DNA from: Mesoaciditoga lauensis cd-1655R = DSM 25116
GTDB lineage: Bacteria > Thermotogota > Thermotogae > Mesoaciditogales > Mesoaciditogaceae
Direction: 5' to 3'
DNA: 46,650 bases
Assembly (NCBI RefSeq): GCF_000745455.1
Contig: NZ_JQJI01000017.1
Location: 1-46,650 of the forward strand
Notes under the pieces: model-generated
What the model saw: only the letters and a program-made list of their open reading frames with translations
Databases searched by the model: none
Told to the model about the DNA's origin: nothing
Made by a program: the position numbers and the translations under genes
Part shown: piece after piece, positions 40,626 to 46,650 of the stretch
Position numbering within the stretch: the first letter of the stretch is position 1
How the letters are laid out: each line of letters begins with the position of its first letter

Positions 40626-41579
40626 TTAACTCATCCTCTCATCATTTGTTTTGTCGTTATTATGAAGATAATTTTCGACGATTTTTTTCGCACTCGGAAG
40701 AGGGGTGTCAGAGCCCACGTTTTCAACTCTGAACGCCGCCGTGGCGCTTCCAAATTTTGCCGATTCGAATATATCATTTCCCTTTAGTAGAGAGTAGTAC
40801 ATCCCGGACCAAAATGCGTCTCCAGCTCCTGTGGAATCCACCACTTTTCTTGCAAGAGATGGCATTTTCCTTATTGCCTTTCCGTTTGAAACCAAAGCCC
40901 CATCTTTTCCCAACGTTAGGACAACGTTTTTGACTCCGAGCCGGTGGAAAGTCTGAATATATTTTTCTGGTGTCATATCCCCTAAAAGGCATTTTGCGTC
41001 ATCTAATGAGGGTTTCATAAGGAAGATATCTTTTAGCATTTTCTTTATAAAAGAAGTTCCATTTCCTTCCTTTTCCCACAATATTTTTCTGTAATTTGGA
41101 TCGAAACATATCTTTACATTCCGTTTTTTTGCGAGTGAAATGATGCTTAAAACAGTTGAACGCGAAGGTTCCCTTGAAATGGGCCAACTGCTAAAATGAA
41201 TTAAATCCACTTTTGTGATAAGCTTTTCCGCATTTTCTGGAAGTTTAAGCTGAAAATCAGCGCCTCTTAACGGAAGAAAATCTGGCGTACCTTTTGATTT
41301 TGAGACCAAAACCACGGATGTTGGATAAATTGGATCAAATTGGATATACTTCGTTTCCATATGTTGACTTTTTAATTTTTCAACCAGTGCCTTTCCAAGG
41401 GAATCGCTTCCAACTCTTGAAAGAAGAATAGGGTTTATTCCTAAAGAAACAAGATTGGCTGCTATGTTGGCCGGTGAGCCGCCAAAGTGTTTTTCGAATG
41501 TTTTTGCTTCGGATAGATTTTTGACGTATTCTTTGGATATCAAGTCTATAAGTAGTTCACCTATTACCAAAATATTCAA
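40626..41579 (-). CDS. PfkB-family sugar kinase (fructokinase-like)
   Basis: 317 aa ribokinase-fold kinase. FGGSPANIAANLVSLG is the N-terminal PfkB signature. DSTGAGDAFWSGMYYSLLKG is the C-terminal one, with the catalytic Asp and anion hole. LRGADFQL resembles bacterial fructokinases. I place the start at TTG 41579: frames opening at 41645 or 41627 would translate the -35/-10 promoter found at 41616-41645, and GAAGTGA precedes the TTG. It shares an operon with the GT4 transferase, whose start codon lies just after this stop. Confidence 0.9.
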   Translation of the reverse strand: MNILVIGELLIDLISKEYVKNLSEAKTFEKHFGGSPANIAANLVSLGINPILLSRVGSDSLGKALVEKLKSQHMETKYIQFDPIYPTSVVLVSKSKGTPDFLPLRGADFQLKLPENAEKLITKVDLIHFSSWPISREPSRSTVLSIISLAKKRNVKICFDPNYRKILWEKEGNGTSFIKKMLKDIFLMKPSLDDAKCLLGDMTPEKYIQTFHRLGVKNVVLTLGKDGALVSNGKAIRKMPSLARKVVDSTGAGDAFWSGMYYSLLKGNDIFESAKFGSATAAFRVENVGSDTPLPSAKKIVENYLHNNDKTNDERMS

Positions 41580-41615
41580 CGTTTTCACTTCGCTTCTTGT
41601 TGTTTTTGTTGTTTC

Positions 41616-41645
41616 AATATATACCATGATGTTTTGATTTGTCAA
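41616..41645 (-). promoter_or_regulatory. Sigma70-type promoter of the PfkB-GT4 operon
   Basis: Minus-strand TTGACA (41640-41645), 18-bp spacer, TATATT (41616-41621). The predicted start lies near 41609, giving a leader of about 30 nt to TTG 41579. Confidence 0.75.
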
Positions 41646-41700
41646 GATGTATAGTTGGTGAGTCGTGAATGGTAAGAGGTAAGCTAAGTGTTGGAAAATT

Positions 41701-42084
41701 CGGTTCTCATCAGTTTAGTGTGGGTAAAATATGCCGATTCTTCATTCTGCCTGTTGTTGTAGTTCTGAACAAAATCATCCCAAAATACCTTGTTATCAAG
41801 TAAAAGGACAAGCACCCTCGAAGTACTTGTCAGAACATATGAGATCCCCATCTGGAGATTCACAAATATGAGGTTGGGAGGCACAGGACGTGCCGAGAAA
41901 GCGAAGCACTCACGGACGAGTGTCTGAGCGTGCCTCATATTTTGAATCGTAAGATGGAAAAAGAGCGAATCCGTTCTGACAGGACTTCGAAAAAAATCAC
42001 CTTGGCCGCTTGTAAAGCGGTAGTAAAATGTCAAAGGATGCTATTATTCGAAATATGTTATCCACACAAATTCGCAGAGAACTG
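41701..42084 (-). mobile_element. Palindromic MITE-like repeat, copy I (type 2, complete, 384 bp)
   Basis: Near-twin of copy H, from CGGTTCTC to GAGAACTG. Its right end lies only 12 bp from a separate type-1 arm (42097-42151), so it probably landed in or next to an older type-1 copy. The DNA between it and the PfkB promoter (41646-41700) has GTGAGT/GGTAAG-type short repeats like those near 11720. Confidence 0.85.
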
Positions 42085-42096
42085 AAAATGCTTGAA

Positions 42097-42151
42097 TGAT
42101 GAGATTTAATCCCTTTTTGAAATACTTTGTAACATTGACGCACATGATGAG
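42097..42151 (+). repeat. Type-1 MITE right arm remnant
   Basis: GATGAGATTTAATCCC, then TTTTTGAAATACTTTGTAAC and a terminus ending CACATGATGAG, matching the right ends of copies B and D. The rest of that copy is missing; copy I stands in its place. Confidence 0.75.
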
Positions 42152-42193
42152 TAAGTATAGGATATAATCATTATGATGAGGAGGGATGTTTGA

Positions 42194-44149
42194 TTGTCAA
42201 AGAGAATAGGAATAGTTTCTTCAAAAAGCAACGTTTTGGAATTACTAGAGAACGAGCTTAGGCAGATCTTAAAAGGTAAGGTGGAATTTGTACGCTACAT
42301 CGTAAATGAGAAAAATGTGCTTTGTGATGTGGATGTGGTGGTGTTGTCGGGGGGAGCTGTTGCCAAATACGTTTCAACTCCCGTGAACAAATCCGTCCCC
42401 ATTTTAACTCCAAGACGTACGATAACGCTTGCTGGATGGAGAAGGTTAAAATCCATTCCCGAGGGGACATCAGTGCTTGTGGTAAATGACACGAAAGAAA
42501 CTGCCGAAGAAACCGTTAACCTTTTTAAAGAATTCGGTCTTCGCCTTAAATTTTATCCTTACTATCCTGGATGTGCTCAATTTCCAAAGTGCAGAATAGC
42601 CATAACCCCAGGAGAAAGTAGATACGTTCCTTTGTTTGTGCAAAAGATCGTGGATGTTGGAGATAGAATATTTGAACCTTCCACCATTTTAGAGTTGCTC
42701 TTCATGTTGGATTTGTTTAAATGGGAAGATCTTCAAGAACTTTCCAAGTATTCAAAAACCGTTAAATCCACCCAACCTGCCCTTCAAAAATTCCTCTTTG
42801 ATATGGCTGCCATAAGACTTGAACTGGAAACCGTCCTTTCTATGGCTCGTCAGGCGGTGATGGCCTTTTCGAAGGAAGACGGGAAAATCGTTTTCTTCAA
42901 TGAATTTGCCCGGGAATACGCCGGAATTAACAGCCGCGATGCTTCAAAAAATGCAAAAAAAGTGTTGAAAAAACTTGGAATAAAGGATGCATCCAAGGAA
43001 TTGCACAACGAAATAGTGGAAATAAACGATATGGAAATGGTGTTGAATTCAAAGACAACTCCCTTCGGAACCACGATCGTTTCTTTTTATCCTGTTGAAC
43101 TTCACAGAGAGATCGAAAGAAAGCGAATGGTTAAAATAAAGAAATCAGGAATGATAGCCCATTCAAAATTCACCGACATCGTGGGAGGGCAAGAGATACA
43201 AAAGACGATAAAACTTGCCAAGAAAATGGCTTTATCTGATGCGCCCATATTGTTGGAAGGAGAGAGCGGCACAGGAAAAGAGCTTTTCGCACAAGCCATT
43301 CACAATTATTCAAAAAGGAGTGGACCTTTTGTTCCAATAAATTGTGCATCTCTTTCAGAAGAATTGTTGGAGAGTGAACTTTTCGGTTACGTTGAAGGGG
43401 CGTTCACCGGAGCAAAGAAAGGTGGAAAGTTGGGGCTTTTCGAGGTTGCCAACGGCGGAACAATTTTTCTTGACGAGATATCCGAACTTTCTCTCGCCTT
43501 GCAATCAAAACTGTTAAGAGTGCTTCAAGAAAAAGAGATCATAAGAGTGGGAGGAGTTCAGCTTATACCCGTAAATGTCAGGGTTATAGCAGCAACCAAC
43601 GGTAATTTGTTTGAAATGATGGAAAGCGGCAAATTCAGAATGGATCTCTTTTATAGAATATCCACGTTTCAATTAAGGCTTCCTCCTTTACGTGAAAGAA
43701 TAGAAGATCTTGAAATGCTAATTAACTTTTTGATAAGCAAGAATGGTTATGACATATTCATAAGGAAAGAGGTTTTACAAACGCTGAAAAAATATAAATG
43801 GCCAGGGAACATCAGGGAAGTGGAAAATTTCATAGATTACGTTGGAAACCTCTTTTCTGGTGAAATAGGTTTTAATGAACTTCCACCGTATCTTTCAAAA
43901 AGGATACTTTTATCGGATGAGATAAGTGAGGAGGAAATAAGGGTTCTAAGATTTTTGAAAAACATTGGTAATTCAGGAAGACAAAAGGTGGCAAAAGCTT
44001 GCAGGATGAACGAAAGAAAAACAAGGAAAATCCTAGAAAAGCTACAAAGAAAAGGTTTTATCTCCATAAGTCGTGGAAGAAATGGAACTAAAATTACAGA
44101 AATGGGCGTCCAATTTCTAGAGACGAATTATGTGAAAGATAGAAGATAA
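42194..44149 (+). CDS. Sigma54-dependent transcriptional activator with PrpR-like sensor domain
   Basis: 651 aa. An N-terminal PrpR_N/phosphonate-type sensor (about 1-150, [33 protein letters not shown]) is followed by a PAS-like domain (about 205-300) and an AAA+ sigma54 interaction domain (about 328-560). The latter has [10 protein letters not shown] (Walker A, near 355), GAFTGA (near 402) and GTIFLDEIS (Walker B, near 422). The C-terminus is unusual: instead of a Fis-type helix-turn-helix it ends in a winged-helix-like region ([41 protein letters not shown]). A sigma54 promoter lies 126 bp downstream, so the isoaspartyl-peptide genes are the probable target. TTG 42194 follows AGGAGGG. Confidence 0.93.
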   Translation: MSKRIGIVSSKSNVLELLENELRQILKGKVEFVRYIVNEKNVLCDVDVVVLSGGAVAKYVSTPVNKSVPILTPRRTITLAGWRRLKSIPEGTSVLVVNDTKETAEETVNLFKEFGLRLKFYPYYPGCAQFPKCRIAITPGESRYVPLFVQKIVDVGDRIFEPSTILELLFMLDLFKWEDLQELSKYSKTVKSTQPALQKFLFDMAAIRLELETVLSMARQAVMAFSKEDGKIVFFNEFAREYAGINSRDASKNAKKVLKKLGIKDASKELHNEIVEINDMEMVLNSKTTPFGTTIVSFYPVELHREIERKRMVKIKKSGMIAHSKFTDIVGGQEIQKTIKLAKKMALSDAPILLEGESGTGKELFAQAIHNYSKRSGPFVPINCASLSEELLESELFGYVEGAFTGAKKGGKLGLFEVANGGTIFLDEISELSLALQSKLLRVLQEKEIIRVGGVQLIPVNVRVIAATNGNLFEMMESGKFRMDLFYRISTFQLRLPPLRERIEDLEMLINFLISKNGYDIFIRKEVLQTLKKYKWPGNIREVENFIDYVGNLFSGEIGFNELPPYLSKRILLSDEISEEEIRVLRFLKNIGNSGRQKVAKACRMNERKTRKILEKLQRKGFISISRGRNGTKITEMGVQFLETNYVKDRR

Positions 44150-44274
44150 AAGAGCAATTTTCATCTGCTTAAATTCTCGAATGTGTTCCAATTAAAGATC
44201 CATTTTATTTTTCTATCCTTCTTACAATCCTTCTTTTATCAATGAATATGGCATTCTCCTTTTAACTTAAAAAA

Positions 44275-44290
44275 TGGCATGAATATTGCT
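44275..44290 (+). promoter_or_regulatory. Sigma54 (-24/-12) promoter of the iadA-peptide transporter genes
   Basis: TGGCATG, AATA, TTGCT: a full match to TGGCAYG-N4-TTGCW. The GG and GC have the required spacing. Transcription should begin near 44301, twelve bases before the ATG of the dipeptidase gene. The activator gene lies directly upstream. Confidence 0.88.
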
Positions 44291-44312
44291 ATACATAAAA
44301 AGGGGATGCTAT

Positions 44313-45443
44313 ATGCTAAAAGTTTTGAAAGATTTAGAAGTTTACTCTCCACGTTATATAGGCAAGAAAAACTTGCTAATTTCTAACGGAATAATTGAAG
44401 ACATCTTTGAAGAAGAAAAATACACAGATATTCCCGTCAAAGATATGAAAGGAATGTACGCTTTCCCGGGCTTTATAGATGGTCATGTGCACGTAATAGG
44501 AGGAGGTGGGGAAGCGGGCTTTACTTCAAGAATAGAAGAGATAAAAACGAAGAAACTCTTAAAGTGTGGAGTAACAGGTGTAATTGGACTTTTAGGAACT
44601 GATTCTGTTACACGATCTTTGATATCTCTTTTTGCAAAAATCATGGCTTTAAGGGAAGATGGTATAAACGCTTACATGGTAACTGGTTCCTATTCTTATC
44701 CGGTTAAAACCATCACTGGTAGCGTAGAAAAGGATATGATACTCATCGAACCTGTTATAGGTATTGGTGAATTGGCTATATCAGATACACGAAGTAGTGG
44801 CGTTGATGCAAAGGAATTGAAAAGGGTTGCTCATGAAGTTTACGTTTCTTCGTTAATAGGAAAGAAAAGCGGAAAGATAATAGTCCATGTTGGTAAATTA
44901 CCAAGCAAGCTTTCCTTGCTCTTTGAAACTGTGAAGGATGGGGAGATAAACAAAAATGTTTTTCTTCCTACCCATGTGAATAGGAATTACGAACTCTTAA
45001 AAGATGCAGCAAAATGGGTAAAAAGTGGAGGATACATAGATTTAACGGCAGCTGATGAGGAAAGCAGAAGCATTTCTGTAAAAGAAGCGGTGAAATTCCT
45101 TTTAAAAGAGGATGTGAATTTGGAACATGTCCTTATCAGTAGCGATGCACAAGGAAGTTTGCCTTCTTTTAATGGTAATGGAGATTTGGATTCTATAAGA
45201 GTATCGGATTGTTCCGTTCTGCTAAATTCGTTCAGAGAGTGTGTAGAAAGCGGAATGGGCGTTGAAGAGGCTTTAAGGATGTTCACTTCTAATGTTTCTG
45301 GTTTTTTTGGATTCAATTCTGGAAAAATTGAAAGGGGGAAGAGAGCAGATATACTTTTTGTGAATCCATCAGATTTAACGTTGAACGCTGTGATGGTGAG
45401 AGGGGAAATTCATGCTTTGGATGGTAACAAGAGTGGTGTTTGA
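44313..45443 (+). CDS. iadA: Isoaspartyl dipeptidase (beta-aspartyl peptidase)
   Basis: 376 aa amidohydrolase that hydrolyses beta-Asp-X dipeptides from damaged or heat-isomerised proteins. It aligns along its length with E. coli IadA: PGFIDGHVHVIGGGGEAGFTSR (HxH zinc site), GVTGVIGLLGTDSVTRS, TGSYSYPVKTITGSVEKD, LPTHVNRN (His), and SSDAQGSLPSF (catalytic Asp). The bridging carbamylated Lys position (VKCAISDHRS in E. coli) reads GELAISDTRS, so Glu appears to replace it. ATG 44313 is chosen because the frame upstream crosses the sigma54 promoter; AAGGGGATG is the ribosome binding site. It is followed 21 bp later by a peptide-binding protein gene. Confidence 0.93.
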   Translation: MLKVLKDLEVYSPRYIGKKNLLISNGIIEDIFEEEKYTDIPVKDMKGMYAFPGFIDGHVHVIGGGGEAGFTSRIEEIKTKKLLKCGVTGVIGLLGTDSVTRSLISLFAKIMALREDGINAYMVTGSYSYPVKTITGSVEKDMILIEPVIGIGELAISDTRSSGVDAKELKRVAHEVYVSSLIGKKSGKIIVHVGKLPSKLSLLFETVKDGEINKNVFLPTHVNRNYELLKDAAKWVKSGGYIDLTAADEESRSISVKEAVKFLLKEDVNLEHVLISSDAQGSLPSFNGNGDLDSIRVSDCSVLLNSFRECVESGMGVEEALRMFTSNVSGFFGFNSGKIERGKRADILFVNPSDLTLNAVMVRGEIHALDGNKSGV

Positions 45444-45464
45444 AAATAAAGGGAGGTGTTTATC

Positions 45465-46650
45465 TTGTCCAAACGTTATTTCTTCTTAACGTTTTTAGTG
45501 GTTTTGCTTGCGGGAGCTCTTGCATTCGCAACGGTTCCCAATCCGGATACAATCATTCAATTGACGGATAGCGATATAGTGAGTCTTGATCCGTTTTGGC
45601 CCTATTCGCCTCCGTCTAACAACATCGATTTCCAGATTTATGAGAGTTTGGTTCAATACGATGCTTCAAGCACATCGCGATTTCTACCGATGCTCTCTAC
45701 CAACGTTCCTTCTGTAAAAGATGGAACGATCCTTGATAACGGCAAGACGTACATATTTCACATACGTCAAAATGTGAAATTCCATAACGGAGATGTACTT
45801 ACACCGGAAGATGTGAAGTATTCTCTGGAGAGGTTGGTTATATTCGATCGTTCTGGTGGTCCATCGTGGATGGTTACAAGACCGCTCACTGGTGTGGACA
45901 GTTTGGCTGACTTAGCGATGAAGTACGCTGGCGTGAAAAAATGGAGTGACATGATCGAAAATGGTTCTCTTAAGCCAGAATATAAAGATGCCATTCTTAA
46001 AGCCTTCAATGTCCTGGATAAATCGATAGAGGTAAAAGGAAATGATGTGATCATTCACATGCCAAAACCTTATCCTTCTCTTATTTCCATTCTCGCCCAC
46101 GGTATATGTGGCTCTTACATATTAGACAAAAAATGGGCTGTTGAAAACGGAGCATGGGATGGAAAAGCTTCCACATGGTGGAAATATCACAACCCAGTTC
46201 GTGAAAAAGATCCACTTTACGCCATTACAAATGGAACAGGCCCTTACATGTTGATAAGATGGGAAAGAGGCGTACAAATAACGCTTCACAGATTTGATGG
46301 CTATTGGAGAACCCCGGCGAAGATCAAGAACGTCATAATTAAAGTTGTGAAAGAGTACACCACACGAAAATTGATGCTTGAACACGGAGACGCTGATATA
46401 GTGACCATACCTCAACAGTACATTCCTCAAGTGAAAAACATTGCCGGCGTTGAAGTGGTTGAAAGACTTCCAATTTTGGGAGAAGATTGTGGATTTATGA
46501 CCTATTCCATCAACACGAACGGCAATCCATATGTTGGAAGTGGAAAACTCGATGGAAATGGTATACCACCAGATTTCTTCAGCGATGTAAACGTCAGAAA
46601 GGCGTTCTCTTACATGTTTCCTTACAAACTTTACATAAAAGAAGTATGGA
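45465..46650 (+). CDS. Peptide ABC transporter solute-binding protein (family 5, DppA/OppA-like), 3' end beyond window
   Basis: About 395 codons are visible before the window ends. The signal peptide (SKRYFFLTFLVVLLAGALAFA) is followed by family 5 landmarks: FQIYESLVQYD, VKFHNGDVLTPEDVKYSLERL and GTGPYMLIRWERGVQITLHRFDGYWR. TTG 45465 is the start, with GGGAGGTG upstream. Being in the same sigma54-driven unit as the isoaspartyl dipeptidase, it probably captures peptides for that enzyme. Permease and ATPase genes would be expected just after the window. Confidence 0.92.
   Translation, partial: MSKRYFFLTFLVVLLAGALAFATVPNPDTIIQLTDSDIVSLDPFWPYSPPSNNIDFQIYESLVQYDASSTSRFLPMLSTNVPSVKDGTILDNGKTYIFHIRQNVKFHNGDVLTPEDVKYSLERLVIFDRSGGPSWMVTRPLTGVDSLADLAMKYAGVKKWSDMIENGSLKPEYKDAILKAFNVLDKSIEVKGNDVIIHMPKPYPSLISILAHGICGSYILDKKWAVENGAWDGKASTWWKYHNPVREKDPLYAITNGTGPYMLIRWERGVQITLHRFDGYWRTPAKIKNVIIKVVKEYTTRKLMLEHGDADIVTIPQQYIPQVKNIAGVEVVERLPILGEDCGFMTYSINTNGNPYVGSGKLDGNGIPPDFFSDVNVRKAFSYMFPYKLYIKEVW

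Noticed and set aside
41580-41645. N-terminal extension of the PfkB kinase (MTNQNIMVYIE...)
   Set aside because: The extension translates the -35 and -10 boxes of the gene's own promoter.
44286-44312. N-terminal extension of the isoaspartyl dipeptidase (MLYIKRGCY)
   Set aside because: Its TTG is part of the -12 element of the sigma54 promoter, so it would not be in the transcript.
1-46650. tRNA, rRNA, CRISPR arrays or prophage genes
   Set aside because: I looked for cloverleaf-type signatures, regularly spaced repeats and phage structural genes and saw none. The dispersed palindromes are not evenly spaced and lack spacer structure.

Overview
The window looks like a chromosome segment of a Thermotogota bacterium. 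The evidence is the dnaK-less hrcA-grpE-dnaJ operon behind a perfect CIRCE operator, a Thermotoga-like HU protein, fused NAD(P)HX epimerase/dehydratase, many ABC and TRAP sugar transporters with DeoR repressors, frequent TTG/GTG starts and GGAGGTGA-type ribosome binding sites. Base composition is AT-rich, roughly 40% GC by eye. A deep lineage such as Mesoaciditogales is possible, but I cannot fix the genus.

Layout. 1-423: the 5' end of an IS110-type element abutting a truncated palindromic repeat. 424-4390: a minus-strand operon of two envelope proteins and nnr. 4859-5692: a LysM/M23 peptidase. 6097-8917: dnaJ, grpE and hrcA (minus). 9008-10536: PAP2 phosphatase and RluD-type pseudouridine synthase (plus). 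10748-11269: a small membrane protein and HU. 12218-19243: a minus-strand amino-sugar-type cluster (DeoR regulator, sugar-binding protein, two permeases, SIS-domain isomerase, BadF-type kinase, LacD-type aldolase). 19327-22130: two secreted-protein genes bracketed by a 210-bp direct repeat carrying the end of mrnC. 21994-23392: mrnC and prfA. 23965-24961: ChrB-domain protein and a secreted protein. 25453-37697: a twelve-kilobase minus-strand catabolic operon. 38019-38564: DUF998 membrane protein. 39180-41579: PfkB kinase and a GT4 sucrose-synthase-like transferase. 42194-46650: a sigma54 activator, a sigma54 promoter, isoaspartyl dipeptidase and the start of a peptide-binding protein.

The most interesting metabolic locus is 25453-37697. 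It encodes a uronate-isomerase-like protein, a DeoR repressor, a fusion of a sugar isomerase/epimerase barrel with a Cgl0159-type aldolase, a PPC/DUF296 protein, a complete TRAP transporter, an ADP-dependent (archaeal-type) sugar kinase, a Gfo/Idh/MocA dehydrogenase and a divergent full-length transketolase. Together these would import a sugar acid or polyol, isomerise and oxidise or reduce it, phosphorylate it with ADP, split it by aldol cleavage and feed the products to the pentose phosphate pool. I know of no described pathway with this enzyme set.

The second notable feature is a family of 160-390-bp palindromic, non-coding mobile repeats (MITE-like). At least nine copies lie between genes. 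They fall into two subfamilies that share one structured core but have different terminal inverted repeats. One copy has a perfect 7-bp target duplication, another has both its filled and its empty site in this window, and several sit directly against the stop codons of genes.
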